Positions 9,344 through 22,960 of a DNA stretch of 64,000 nt are shown piece after piece. The position numbers and the translations under genes are program-made. Each line of letters begins with the position of its first letter. Positions within the stretch are counted from its first letter, which is position 1. Source of the stretch: Tillandsia leiboldiana (taxonomy: Eukaryota > Streptophyta > Magnoliopsida > Poales > Bromeliaceae); NCBI GenBank assembly GCA_029204045.2, contig CM055071.1, positions 23,979,693-24,043,692 on the forward strand, read 5' to 3'. The notes beneath the pieces were generated by a model, which made no database searches, was not told where the DNA came from, and saw only the letters and a list, made by a program, of their open reading frames with translations.

Positions 9344-11800
9344 ATGCTTTTGAGACGTCGTGCAGTGAGGAATGCGCATTCCGCATCTGATGAGTAACCC
9401 GAGCAGCGGGAGGCAGAGCGAGACCCAGGAGTTATGGGTCCAGATGGCACAGATGTCGGAGGCTGTCTGATGCCAGGAAGAAGCCATGGAACGTTTGATG
9501 CGCTTGTTGGAGCAGAGAGCATAGCTAGTTGCAGTACCGCTTGAGTGTCCTCCAGTACTTTCTTCCTATGCAGGGGTATCTTCAGTTGTACCAGTGGCGC
9601 CGATGGAGCGAGCAGCCCCCTCCGTGCCGACGAGCAGTGCCGAGGCACCGAGGCAGGGTGGATAGTGGATAGTAGCTGAGCTTCGGGACGTCATTGATCG
9701 ATGGAGCCAGTCCAGGCAGTTGAACCATCCCGATTCACAGGTTTGAGTTGGAGCCTTTGTAGGCAGAATTGGGTTGGTGGTGATGGAGAGACTATCTGAG
9801 AGCCTTCATGTGCTAGGGAGTTTATGCAGTTGTTGAACTGCACGCTCCAGGTTTCGAGGGATGAGACGCATAGGATATGTTTGACGGGGAATGGTTTGTG
9901 CCAGGATACCTTTCAGTGTAGTTGGTCCCTCCGTCTTGGATTATTGACGCTTCGATGGGTAGGCTTTGTGTGTGGAGCGTGGCGTTGCAGTCCCTTTGGA
10001 TAGGGATCTGCCGCCAGAGGCGAGTGCTGGATATCGGCGCTTGGCGTCGGGTGATGGAGGACAGACCGACCGGTAGCGGCATTTCTGATCTCTTTACCTG
10101 GATAGCGAATTTTCGAGATGCCAGAGATCGGGTGGACCCCGACGGCAGCATCAGCATCTATTTCAGAGTAGCGCAGCGGTAGCGTGGTTTTGTTATCTGC
10201 GGAGGACTTTGACCTTCTGCGGGGCAGACGAGAGGAGATTTGGTTGTTGAGGTCGTTAGAGCACACTGGTTGTAGCGACAGTGTGAGAGGTGCTTACGGC
10301 GGCACCGGGACCCTAAGATATCTCTGTTGCCACGAGATTCCGGGTGTGATTCCACCTGAGCTGTTGTTAATGCCGCCGATTCGGGAGATAGAGTTTAAGT
10401 TTGGCGTGGTTCGGGGAACCGCGCCACCCTCGACAGCACCTCATTGGATATTGCCAGTAGAGCTGTGAGAGCTGATGGCGCAGTTGCAGGATCTGATGGA
10501 TCGAGGGGTCTGTTTGACCTAGTGCCACGCCGTTGATATACGGTGGTGATGCCACATCGTTGATACACGACTGTGAGGGCCCTTTTATGGTTCGTGTGTA
10601 GACAGGTCCGAGTATTATTCTGGACCTTTTGATGGAGTCATACTCCGGCAGTTATTGTTTGGTGCGGGTACCTACTTGGAATCTGACAGCCGAGGACCTT
10701 GCCTTGATGGCGTTCAGGACACGGTAGGGCATCTTGAGCTCTTAGTGAGGCCAATTGGATTGATTAACGCCCTGCCACTCTTTGGGTTTGAGGAATTGTG
10801 CTCCAGCTGTACTTGATCGCATTGGTAATAAGATCCTCCAGGGATATTATGATCTACTCCCAGAGCGACTTGGAGCATGAGGAGCACTGGTGGATGTGAT
10901 AGTATGCTGTGTGGATGAAGCTGTATGCCAAGTTATTGGGATACAAGTTTTAGCTTTAGAAGCTTACCTTCTTGGGTCACATTGTGTTAGCCATAGGAGC
11001 GGCGGTGGATTTCCAGCCAATGTGGATGCTATTTGAGTTGGCTGAGATCAACATTTATTGTTGAGGTGAGGAGCTTGTTGGATTTCGCAGTGCCAGGAGA
11101 GCATGGCGAATGGATGATGAGACTGGTACTAGCGCCGATTGCAGCTTTGCCAGAGATGGGGGATGGACCTTTGTGTTAGTGGTGCCTCCCATAGTGGCTG
11201 TGGAGTTACCATTGGGTTATTCTTGTGTATTCAGTATCACCGCGACAGGGCCACTGTGGTGGCGGATACCTGGAGCCGGATAGCTTTTCGGGGTTGAGTT
11301 TAGTGGTTCCTCAGTTGGCGCTGGGTGGGACCGTTGAGGAACAGGGCTCGAGGTTGTGTCCCTGAGGGTCCCTTTTGACGGTAGACTGCGGTGAAGCAGT
11401 CCATGCGGATGGTCAGGATCCGAGAGTGATTGAGCGAGGACCCTAGCCGATTAGGGCTTCTTTTCTTTGGATGACCGTATGGGTATGTTTCGGATCGCCT
11501 GGTTGAGCTGGCACAAGGGAGCGGTTTTGGTGCGTGCTACATTGGTTGTTCTCTCTTTTCCCCCAGCCTTTTCTTCCACGTCTCAGCTCGGGAGTGTCAG
11601 GCTTGTGGATTCCTCGCCCGTGATGGACTCGTTTCCTCTGAGATCTGCGAGTACTTGTGGTACGATGGACGCCCGTTGCGAATTCTGGCTCGTGAGATGA
11701 GAGAATTACGCAATTTGGGCCATGCCGTACCGGTTGTTGTTGTTGTTGTGGAGTAATCACGGGGAGAGACAGGTGACTCGGGAGCTGGAGACGGCAGTGT
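9344..11800 (+). pseudogene. Decayed gag-pol of element B (chromovirus type)
   Basis: Only traces remain. The gag start (ATG at 9344) reads about 17 codons before a stop. RT N-terminal similarity to F appears near 10345-10500 (motifs like PPEL..MPP.REIEF and A.LQDLMDRG). An RT C-terminal trace (SQSDLEHEEH, then KLYAKL, then FLGHIV) lies at about 10855-10990, and an end-of-RNase H trace lies near 11260. A chromodomain-like trace (RILAREMRELRNL) is near 11665-11790. The protease motif, the RT FIDD box and the integrase are not recognisable. With about 2.5 kb for a polyprotein that takes about 4.8 kb in F, large deletions have occurred as well as stops and frameshifts. Confidence 0.8.
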
Positions 11801-11844
11801 TATGTACCTACCCTTGTTTCTGTGGCACCTTTTGGGTTGAGCTA

Positions 11845-11860
11845 GTTTCGAGGACGAAAC
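11845..11860 (+). other. Conserved GTTTCGAGGACGAAAC hairpin before the polypurine tract (B)
   Basis: This 16-mer is identical at 38821-38836 in F. Its arms GTTTCG/CGAAAC form a 6-bp stem with loop AGGA. TTCGAGGACGAA is common just before the 3' LTR of plant chromoviruses. Confidence 0.7.
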
Positions 11861-11868
11861 TTTCTTTT

Positions 11869-11880
11869 AGTGGGGGAGGA
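11869..11880 (+). promoter_or_regulatory. Polypurine tract of element B
   Basis: AGTGGGGGAGGA directly before the 3' LTR. Confidence 0.85.
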
Positions 11881-14800
11881 TGTGGTGACCCAGATCTCTG
11901 CAGGGCTTCTACAGTGCGATTAGCAGCTTCTGGAGGCCTATGTGGCATGTCGGCGGTGTTTCTGCACCCATTTGGACTCAAGTGATGGACTTCGGGTGTA
12001 TAATGGATCACGTGAGTGATCGGAGGACCCCGTCGGATGTTTAGAAGTGGTTTCGCGCGAAATGGTTATTAAAATTGGACTCAGCGCGAAATTTGAGTAA
12101 AGAACACTTCTCCGGGAATTTTCGGCAAATTTTAGAAGAGGAATTTGGCAAATCGGACTTCGGATTTGGATTCAGCGCGCGAAAACGGTCAAGATGGACT
12201 ATTTACTTGTATTTTCGGAGCCCGGGATGACCCGGCACGGAATTTCGAGGTATTTGGTACTGTTTCCGGCCGCCGGAGGGGCGCCGGCGGCGGCGGCGGG
12301 CGGCGGAGCGCGGCGGCTGGCGGCGGCGGAGGCGCGCGGTCCACCGCGGAGGCGTGCACCCGGGCGGAGGACAGCGTGGCGCCTTCAGGTTGGCCGGCGC
12401 AGTGGGCGCGGTCCACGGAAGAGGCGCGGGTGCACGGTGGACCAGGGTGGCGACACGTGGCGGCTGGTTGTTGGCGGGTCCTGGTGCGCGCGGTCCACGC
12501 AGCGGCAGGGTCTGCCTCGGGATGCGTGCCCGGCACGGGGGCCGCGGGCGGCGCGGCCGCGCACGTGGGCGCACGTGGGCGCGGCGTGGGCGCGGTCGGA
12601 GGCGTCGTGGGGGCGCCACGTGGCGCCCCGTGGTTGGTCGGGCGCACCGGTGCACGACCTCTGGTCGCGACACGTGGCGTCCAGTGGTTCGTCGCGGTGC
12701 GTGCGCCGGGTGCGGGGAGCAGGAATGGGACGCGTGGCGGGCCTAGGGGATTTCGGGCGTGAACAGTAACGGGCCCGGCCCGTTACTGTAGCAGCCCGGA
12801 ATGCCAAGCGCCCGAAACTTTGGGCCAAAAGTCCAAAATTCGGATTTTTCGGGCTGGGCCTATAATAGCTGTCTTGTGGGGGAGTTTGCCCCCTTTCCCG
12901 AGCTCCCCTGCCCATGGCCCCTTTAGCAAAGTTGGAGATCTTCATCTTGCGCATCTTCTGGCAGAGGCCGGATTTTTTGGAAGCCGCGGCGTCGACGACT
13001 TCGGCATCGGAGCGCAGTGTGGCGATTTTCATCGGAGGCCCGTTATCGTCGCAGTTTGATCTGAGAGGTCTACAGAGCTACTCTGTCAGTATTTTTGGAC
13101 GATTTCTGCGGCGTTGGAATCACGAGAGGTACGTCTTCGACTTTCTTGTTGATCATCTTGCTGGATTCAGAGTTTATGACACGGTTTTCGAGGCATTTCT
13201 AAGCCGCTGTTTTTTGGTGGAGTTTTTGGACAGCGGCCCCTTGCCGGAATTTTATCTCCGCACCCGAGTGTCGGATTGAGACGAGCCTATACACTTTTTG
13301 GATCTACTCGTCGCAAGGATTATCATTGTATTTTTCCTGGATTTTTCTGATGTTTGCCCGAAGGTATACTATTCCCTTTTATCTGTGCTTGAGTTTACAG
13401 TTGTGTGGTTGTGAGTGTTTGCGCACCTGTATTGTGGAATTTGTAACTTGGCCTACGGGGCTCCAAATTGGGCGTGCAGGTACCCGTTTCGAAGGTATCG
13501 ACGCGAGGATCGCAGTAGTATTTTTATTGGAATTTTTGGAGTTCGTTTTATAGGTGAAAATTTCGCATTTAGGGGACTGTTCCCAGCAGATTTGTGATGC
13601 TTGGATTTTATGGAATTAAGTGTATCTTTGGGTTTGTGTTTTGTACCCAGGAGGTATTGATCACTGTTCCTGTATCGTTGGATTGGTGGGTGTGCAGAGA
13701 TATCTGTTTCTGGACTGTCTCAGCTGTGCGACTCCGGACTGTTAGCATTTTCAGGTGGGTGGCCTTGTCTTCATGACCTATGGACTGTGCATTAATTCTA
13801 TCTGTGTAGGGACTGGCATGTTATAGATGTGTTCTATATAGCATGCTAGATTATAGGAATTGATGTTCCTAATGCCTGTTAGATGATCATGTGTTTATTT
13901 TCCTTCCCTACAAGCTGTTGATTATGGTTATCTTGGAACTTGACCTAGCACCCCGTCATATGTTGCATGTGTAACCAGACTAGTAGAAAACCCTCACTTG
14001 GGCTAGGGTTATTTCTGCTTTAGACATCCACACTTCTACTTTCCTGGACATAGTGTCCTTCCTCGCCCGGGTAGTGGGCCGAAGTGGTCAGGTGTTATCT
14101 TTTAGTGTGGGATGCATGTTACACTCGTGCTTGGGAGCAGAGTGGCGTCTGGTAGATGTAGTTGGTTGTTCATCTGTAGCGGGAGCCGTTTGGGTAGACG
14201 GCGGTCCCGAGATGTTTTATTTTTCTTGTTTTATCTGTCGCCGCTGTGATAGTGGCAGCGGTAGATCAGTGTTAGCAGGACCTTAAACCCAGAACCTTTT
14301 TGGACACACACATGATTTTGTCAACCAAATATTTTCTTCCAAGCATCGTAGGGTCGCCTGAGTCTGTTCCGGTTGATTGGACGAAGGCATTAGGCCCTTC
14401 GAGGCTAGATTATAAACTTGTTTTACATGTTTTCCTAAACAGAACTATACAAAGTCATTAAAAATATGGATTTCTTTGACAGAGATGCAGAATGGCTTCA
14501 GTAAGAAATGTCACAGTTTTTCCTATAAATTAACCACCGAGATGATTCGAGTGGTTGGGTTCTAAGGTTTGCCTTTTCTGGGTGACGAGAACAAGGAGAG
14601 GCTATGGCCTAGATGTTCTTGTTTGATTTGGGTTGTAGGTTCTAGTCTTTCGGTGTTCACGGACCCTTCATTGGGTCAGTGGTTGAGATGTTCGGCCTGT
14701 TTGGCATGTTGAGTCAGCGGTTGCAGTGGATGCCCGACTGTCGGGGTTGACGGCAGTTGTTCGAGTAGACTGCGACGTTTGGTGTTGGCCTGTTGCGCCA

Positions 14801-17104
14801 TTTTCTCGCAGTGGGATGGAAATTGGGTTGCCATGAGTGGGGCAGGTGTTGATCTAGAGGGTGTTTCTCTGATTAGTGGTGGAGGTGGGTTCTCCCTCTT
14901 AGCNNNNNNNNNNNNNNNNNNNNNNNNNNNNNNNNNNNNNNNNNNNNNNNNNNNNNNNNNNNNNNNNNNNNNNNNNNNNNNNNNNNNNNNNNNNNNNNNN
15001 NNNGTTGCATGTGTAACCAGATGTAGAAAACCCTCACTTGGCTAGGGTTATTTCTGCTTTAGACATCCACACTTCTACTTTCCTGGACATAGTGTCCTTC
15101 CTCGCCCGGGGTAGTGGGCCGAGTGGTCAGGTGTTATCTTTTAGTGTGGGATGCATGTTACACTCGTGCTTGGGAGCAGAGTGGCGTCTGGTAGATGTAG
15201 TTGGTTGTTCATCTGTAGCGGGAGCCGTTTGGGTAGACGGCGGTCCCGAGATGTTTTATTTTTCTTGTTTTATCTGTCGCCGCTGTGATAGTGGCAGCGG
15301 TAGATCAGTGTTAGCAGGACCTTAAACCCAGAACCTTTTTGGACACACACATGATTTTTGTCAACCAAATATTTTCTTCCAAGCATCGTAGGGTCGCCTG
15401 AGTCTGTTCCTGTTTGATTGGACGAAGGCATTAGCCCTTCGAGGCTTAGATATAAAACTTGGTTTCAACTGTTTTCCTAAACAGAACTAAAAATCATTAA
15501 ATATGGATTTCTTACAGATCAGATGGCTTCAGTAAGAAATGTCACAGTTTTTCCTATAAATTAACCACCGAGATGATTCGAGTGGTCTGGGTTCTAAGGT
15601 CTGCCTTTTCTTGGGACGAGAACAACGAGAGGCTATGCCTAGATCCTGTTCTTGTTTGATTTGGGTTGTAGGTTCTAGTCTTTCGGTGTTCCCGGACCCT
15701 TCATTGGGTCAGTGGTTGAGATGTTCGGCCTGTTTGGCCTGTTGAGTCAGCTGTTCGCAGTGGATGCGATGTCGGCCTGTTGAGGCAGTTGTTCGCAGTA
15801 GATGCGACGTTTGGCCTGTTTGGCCTGTTGAGACAGTTTCTCGCAGTGGATGCGACTTGGTGCCATGAGTTGGCAGAGTGTGATCTAGAGGTTGTTTCTC
15901 TGATTTAGTGGTGGAGGTGGTTCTCCCTCTTAGCCTTGAGGATCTTGGGGTTCTGGCAGATCGAGTCGTGGAGGTTTCCCGACTCAGCCATGGTCGTGCA
16001 TTTATCAGATTGAGTCGTTGAGGGTTCTCCGACATAGCTGTGGGAGTGTGTTGGGCTATTCCTGTTCGAGTCGAGGTTCTTTTTCCGACCGAGTTGCACT
16101 TTGAGCTTGGAGTTACCGATCTGTTTGATCGTGGATCATAGCCTGCATGAGCCACATTTGGCTTGACAGAGATACTTTACAGAGATACTTGAGATGGGTT
16201 ACTTTTTACTCGAGCGGGGTCGCTCCCCTCGAGTGCCACTCCGGAGTAGGCGAGACCGGGTGTTGTACCGGCGTGAGATTGAGCTTTTCTATCGCGACTT
16301 GTCGTTGCATTTGTCCCTCTGGCTGTGCTGGTGTTGGCAGTCATGGACGTCCTACGTAAGTCCGCTCCTCCGGGACGTAACGGCAGTAGGTTGGCAGTCA
16401 TGGACGTCCTACGTAAGTCCGCTCCTCCGGGACGTAACGGCAGTAGGTTGGCGCAGGCTTGACTGGACCTGATGAGGCAGTCAGTTCAGATTGGGTGATC
16501 AGAGATGAGAGTTAGTTGTGGCATCATGTTCCTTCTGTTCCACTTCTTGAGCATCTAGATAGAGGCATAGTAGCTGTAGAGTTTACTTTTCCCCAGCTTT
16601 CCTTACAGCACTGTATTTGTTACTTTATGCCTCTAGTAGACTTAGTGGGCAGACCGTTGGGCTTGTTGGCGGCACCCACTGAGAACTACTTGGGACGTAG
16701 TTCTCACACCCGTCGTGGTGTATTTTCCCACAGGGACTTCTACTCCTGTTCCTGCTGCTCCTGTTACTGCTTCTTCAGATCGAGGTGAGGGAGTCGCGAG
16801 CTAGATCCCTACCAGTCGTCGTCCAGAGAGTAGATGTACCCTTATCATTTTGAGAGTTTCTTGTTGAGAGACCTTGTTGTGAGGTATAGAGTTGTACTTT
16901 TCTTTCAGAGTTGGGTGACTTGTACTTTGGTGAGGACTTTGTATTAATTTATTTTATTTCCAGCAGGTTATTTTCAGCTCTGATATCTGGATAGTTTAGT
17001 ATCTATCTTTTGCAGGTTTGGCGCTTCGTCTATACGGGGTTCACCGTATGGGCGGCGGATCTGTTGGCGAGCCCGGGTCGCAGTTTCGACGCCGGGGCGT
17101 GACA
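11881..17104 (+). mobile_element. 3' LTR of element B, with an assembly duplication
   Basis: It matches the 5' LTR from TGTGGTGACCC to GGGGCGTGACA. After the gap the sequence restarts at GTTGCATGTGTAACCAG (15004), which is already present at 13962. Removing 13962-15003 gives 2081 + 2101 = 4182 bp, exactly the length of the 5' LTR. The segment 14340-14903 matches 7330-7890 and 15400-15930 only imperfectly, as expected for a low-quality contig end. Confidence 0.9.
14904..15003. other. Assembly gap (100 N)
   Basis: A run of exactly 100 N, the conventional placeholder for unknown size. Flanking sequence indicates that the true distance is negative: the contigs overlap. Confidence 0.99.
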
Positions 17105-19351
17105 GTGAATGACACTCAAACCTTAGACGATCAGTCTGAAGGTTACCTACTGCTCGTGCATGCTGCCCAATGCAGCACAAGTGCTCTAATTACATCAACC
17201 CGTATATTAATTCATAAATAGCATAATAATTGCTAAAAGTATGGTTTTATGGATCATTTACCTCATACACTGTTGTTGGGGCCAAAAAGTGGTTGCGCGC
17301 GCGCGATCGGTCCCTAGGGTGACCCTCAGAGATGTCGAATGCGCCGTGTGCCAACAAATCAAGCGATCGGGCCGAGGAGGGATATGCTCGGCCGGGTTCT
17401 CCTCTGGTAACTCTCGCGACCGGTCGGCTTAGAATAGCCGAATCGAGATTATGGAGGTAGAGAGGGATTGCTGGGTTCGACTTAGAATAACCGAACTGGA
17501 TAAAGAGACACAAATAAAGACACGACTGATGGGCCAATTAAAATTTTATATTGCATGGAAATGGGGATACAAGGAAGAAGGTAGGGATAGAGATGACAAT
17601 TAAGCCTACTCCTAGGAAAGCGGTAAAGGAAAGCGGTAAAAGTTAAGTTACCCTACTCCTAAGATATGAAAAAAGCTGGGGTGGTACCGGGCTAACGAGG
17701 TTGCCGAACCCCATTTCCTTCGATGGTTCTGGTATTTATACACTTCTCGAACCATATTATTAGGCACCGATTTGAATTCTCGGCATAATTTTGAAAAAAT
17801 TATCGGATAATTTGCAACTATTTTCTTTTGAGTCAAATATCCCTTAAATATGATAGTTGTCGATTTTCGTCCAAGTTCACCTCCTTATTGTCATGCCAAA
17901 GCCTAATCCTCGGTGCTTTCCAATGCTGGACGTCGCTTGTCATTCCGGGTTAATTGCGGGATTCGCGCCCGCACTCCTTTTCGAAATCTTTCTTTTGTCG
18001 GCTCGAGCGGCCGAAAGCTGACTTAGACTCCCGCCTTTTTCGTTGATTGACTGGAGCGGTCTGGTGGTCGCTTTCAGCCGAAGTCCATCCTGGATGAGGT
18101 GCGACTCTCCTCGTCGGCTACTTCTTCAATCGGCTGATGCCTTCAGCCATTGGTATGCATCGCGTACTGCGTTCTCACGCGACTGAGATCAGTCCATATT
18201 AGGATGTGGATCCTTCTTTGTTGACTCGTTCTTCTCTCGGCTGATGTCTTTAACCGATGGTGGACGCCACATGTCACCCTCTCCTATGACAGAAAAATCC
18301 GGTCTCAACAACCGCATTCTGGATAGAAATAACTTCGCCAGATCGAAGATCTCGACACTTTGGATCCCGTGCTCACTGTCCGGAGCGATTTTGTGCTTCA
18401 GAAAGCACGTTGGTCATCTATTAGTGTTGATTTTGATGTTTTCGAAACCAACGATGCTCCGACAGTGAATTGGAACCATTTTAATCACAATAAAATGGAG
18501 CATCGCCTTGTCCAGGCTCTCTGGGGAGTCGTGCTCACCATCGTATGAGTCGTTGGGGTCTCTCTTGGTCAAAACGGCAACTTCGGCTTGGTCGCTCAAG
18601 AACAACACAACCATGAAGGGCTACCAACTCCCAACTCAGCCCCACACCCTCGAGGAAGATGCTCTCCGACTAGAGGTGGTTGGGGACCGAAAGATGGTGA
18701 CTGGGGTGGCGACGGCCGGTGACCGGAGGCGACGACAGCGCTGCTGGAAAACTCAAAGCCCGCTAGGGCATCTTCGGCCTAACATGGGCCCGAGCACCTA
18801 GCGGCGGCTTAGGGGCCCAGAGGCAGCTCCGGCGAGGTTCTTGGAGTTGTAGAGGGCCGGCAGCACCACCGGAGAGGCAACGGCGGCCGCACGGCACCGA
18901 ATCTAGGCCGCAAGCTCGCTAGGGTATCAACTCGGCCCGCTTTGAGCCTAAGGCCTAGCGGCACTCGGGGGGTGGTCGTGGGCGTCACGGTGGGATCTAT
19001 AGGGTCCCCGGAGATGGTTGACAGTGGCAGGAGGGCGGCGGTAGCGCGGTAGTGCTGAACAAGGAGTTGCGACCACAACCTGCCCAGCCGGGTGTAGGGC
19101 TGACCGAGCAAACCTTCAAGAACCATGGCACGGCTAGAGTTGGTCGTGACGACGATGCTGAAGGTCCATGGGTCGGCGGTGGTGGCCTAAAGGCGGCGCG
19201 GTCACTCAAAGTGGCCTCAATCCCATGAAAACCTAGAGAGGAAGAGAAAAAGAGAGAGAAATTGTTGCTGATCTTTTCCTGGCGGACGAAGGGGTTGTGG
19301 GAGGCTGGGGTTGCACTAGTGTGGGTGGGGTTGACAGTCATGCTGGCTAGG
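17105..19351. other. Unclassified intergenic sequence between elements B and E
   Basis: It starts with the GTGAA target duplication and continues the sequence interrupted by B. It contains a GC alternation (17296-17306), a repeated GGAAAGCGGTAAA near 17616-17641, and a GC-rich part (18660-19200) with only short overlapping ORFs. No recognisable protein domain, LTR pair or terminal repeat is seen. It may be an old retroelement LTR, possibly on the minus strand, where CTCTCTTTTTCTCTTCC is followed by GC-rich sequence. Confidence 0.5.
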
Positions 19352-20056
19352 TGTGATAACCCGGATCTCCGCGAAGGTCTTACGGAGTGAATTGTGGCTT
19401 CTGGAGGCCTATGATGTGTGTTGGAGATGGTTGCGCGCAAATCGGACCTCATAATTGGACCCAGCGTGAAATTTAGATTAAGAATGCCTGTCCGGATGCC
19501 TTCGACAAATTTTAGAAGTGGAATTTGGCAAAACGGATATCGGATTTGGACTCAACGCGCGAAAACGATAAAAATGGACTTTTTACTTGTAATTTTCGGA
19601 ACCCGGATGCCAAAACACAGATTTCGAGGCATGGTTACTGTTCCGGCGGCCGGCGGGGAGCACCGGAAGCAAGGGCAGGCGGCAGAGTGCGGCGGCGGGC
19701 AGGCCCAGGCGCGGCCGCGGGCAGGCGCGGGCAGGCCGGTTCACGGGATTTTGGCGTGCACCGAGACCAGCAGACTTCGGCGGGACACGTGGCGTGCGCG
19801 GATTGGGCGGTCAACGGGTGTGACGTGAGGCGTGACTCGCGCCGGGCGTGGCAAACCGTGGACCGTGCCAGGCCACATGGCGCCCGCCCATTGGCGGGCA
19901 CAGCGACCCGGCTGGCCCGGCGTGGACCGCGAGCCATGCTCCCCGTCGTGGACCGCGCTGCCATGTGGCACGCCGCGACTGGCGGGCGCGCGTTCGCGGG
20001 GAGCGCGGGGCGCGGATCGGGCGACGTGGCACGCCGAGGGGGATTCGGGCCGGGCC

Positions 20057-20076
20057 GGATTCGGGCGCCCGAATCC
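20057..20076. promoter_or_regulatory. 20-bp perfect palindrome upstream of the TATA box of LTR E
   Basis: GGATTCGGGCGCCCGAATCC, about 40 bp upstream of TATAAATA (20116). It has the same core as the hairpins in LTRs A and F. Confidence 0.85.
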
Positions 20077-22089
20077 TGCCCCCGAATTCGGATCCTCTCC
20101 TATGGTGGGCTGGGCTATAAATAGCCCCTTGTGTTTTCATTTATGGGCTTTTCCTCTTAGCTCTTCAGCCCATTTTCGACAGGGAGCGTCGTCTGCAAGT
20201 ATTCTTCGATATTTGGGATCCCGGAGATTTTTGGGACTCATGCCATCTCCGTTCTTCTCGACATCGCGAGTTTCGACGCGCCTTTGATACCGAGCTTTTT
20301 TCGTCGACACTTTTTCCGCGAGCTCCCCAGGATTGATGGAAGGGACTTTTTGGCCTGTTTTTGTGGCATCGGTTTCACGAGAGGGAGATCTTCGTTTTTC
20401 ATGTTTTCTACTCCTCTCAGTTTTGGGTTTTTATTGGGGTTTCTGTACATCTTTGAACCCCTTTCCTGCTAGTGGTTTTTCTGGACAGCGGAGGCTTGTC
20501 GGATTTTTATCTCTGCAATCGGTTATCGGATTTTGGCCTGTGAGGACTCGATTGACATCTACGCTTCGCGAGGATCTTCGTTGTATTTTTATTGGAATTT
20601 TTGAAGATTATCTCACAGGTGGTAATTTGGCTTCTTTGAAACAGATTTTTTAGCAGTGTGTATGTTATGGGAATTTTGACTTATTATAATGTTGGACCAT
20701 ATCTTTGTACCCAGGAGGAATTTTTGGGTGTTTTTGGGCCCGTTGGAATCATGGGAATTCGACGATTGCCCCGTTCAGTTTCAGCCTATTTGGATCTTGG
20801 ATTGACGCGCGCTTCAGGTGGGTTGCTTCGTCTCCAAAACCGGTGGACGGTTCTCTAACTCTATATTTGTTAGTGTGCATGCATTATGCGAGCAGTGTTA
20901 GAAAGCATGTTGTATCAGATAAGATTTTCTAGTGTGGTGATTCTGATTGTGTTGATTATTACTTTCTATCTGTGTTGATTAAATGTTAGTATTGGACTTG
21001 ACCTAGCAACCTGTCATATGTTGCATGTTTCAACCAGACTAGTAGAAAACTCCAACTTGGGCTAGGTTTATTTATGCTTTAGACATCCACACATTCTACT
21101 CCATTTCTGGACATAGTGTTTTCCTCGCCCGGGTAGTGGGCTGAGTTGTCGGGATTTCTCTTAGTGTGGGATGCATGTTACACTCGTGCTTGGGAGCAGA
21201 GTGGAGTCTGGTAGATGTAATAACTGGTCTCATATCTGTGGCGGGAGCCGTTTGGGTAAACGGTGGTCCCGGGATGTCGTGTTTCTCTGATTTATGTGTC
21301 GCCACTGTGTTAGTGGCAGTAGTATACCAGTGATAGCAGGACCTTGAACCCAGAACCTTTTTGGAAACACATGATTTTAGTCAACCAATGTTTTTCTTCC
21401 AAACATCGAAGGGTCGCCGGAGTCTGTTCTTGTCTTATTGGACGAAGGCATTAGCCCTTCGGGGTTTGGGAATAAAACTTGTTTTCTTACTGTTTTTCCT
21501 AAAGAACTAAAAATCATTAAAAATGGGTTTTCCTCAAATCAAGATGGTTTTACAAAAAGGAACTACTTTTAGTCTTCACCCCGCGTGGGTTTGAGTGACA
21601 AATGATTTTCAGTAATAAATGTCACATTTTTCCTGTAAACTTCCTCACTCGAGAGGATTCGAGTGGTCTGGGTTCTAAGGGCTGCCTTTTCTTTGGGTCG
21701 AGAACAACGAGAGGCTATGCCTAGAGCCTATTCTTGTTTGATTTGGGTTGTATGTTCTAGTCTTTCGGGGTTCCCGGACCCTTCATTGTTGTCGGCTGTG
21801 GAGTATACCCAGCTAGTGAGTTTGCATGTTGAGTTGATGTCCTATTTAGGGAGCCGTTGGGTTGACAGCGGTCCTGACTGTTCGAGTATTTCCTGTTAGT
21901 GAGTTAGAGAGGTGATTTGGGTACTGTCGATCTTGTTGATCGTGGATTGGACTATAGCCTGCATGAGCCATATTGAGCTCGACAGAGATGCTCAGATACT
22001 TTCTGCGGAGGGGTCGCGGCCCTCGAGTGCCACTCCGGTGTTGGGCCTGTTACTTTGCTATCGCGACTTATCGACACAGTCCCTCTGGC

Positions 22090-22960
<871 letters not shown>

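Larger units (their letters stand above)
4866..17104 (+). mobile_element. Gypsy element B, complete with both LTRs and GTGAA target duplication
   Basis: Two LTRs starting TGTGGTGACCC and ending GGGGCGTGACA flank an internal region of 2.8 kb that starts with a tRNA-iMet primer binding site and ends with a polypurine tract. A perfect 5-bp target duplication GTGAA flanks the element (4861-4865, 17105-17109). The internal region holds only decayed gag, RT, RNase H and chromodomain traces. The two LTRs differ mainly by scattered single-base changes, so the insertion looks recent although its proteins are long dead. This suggests mobilisation in trans. The assembled length is inflated by about 1.04 kb around the gap at 14904-15003. 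Confidence 0.92.

Noticed and set aside
17105..19351. Possible host gene in the non-element stretch
   Set aside because: Short ORFs only, open on both strands where GC-rich, no domain, no convincing exon set.
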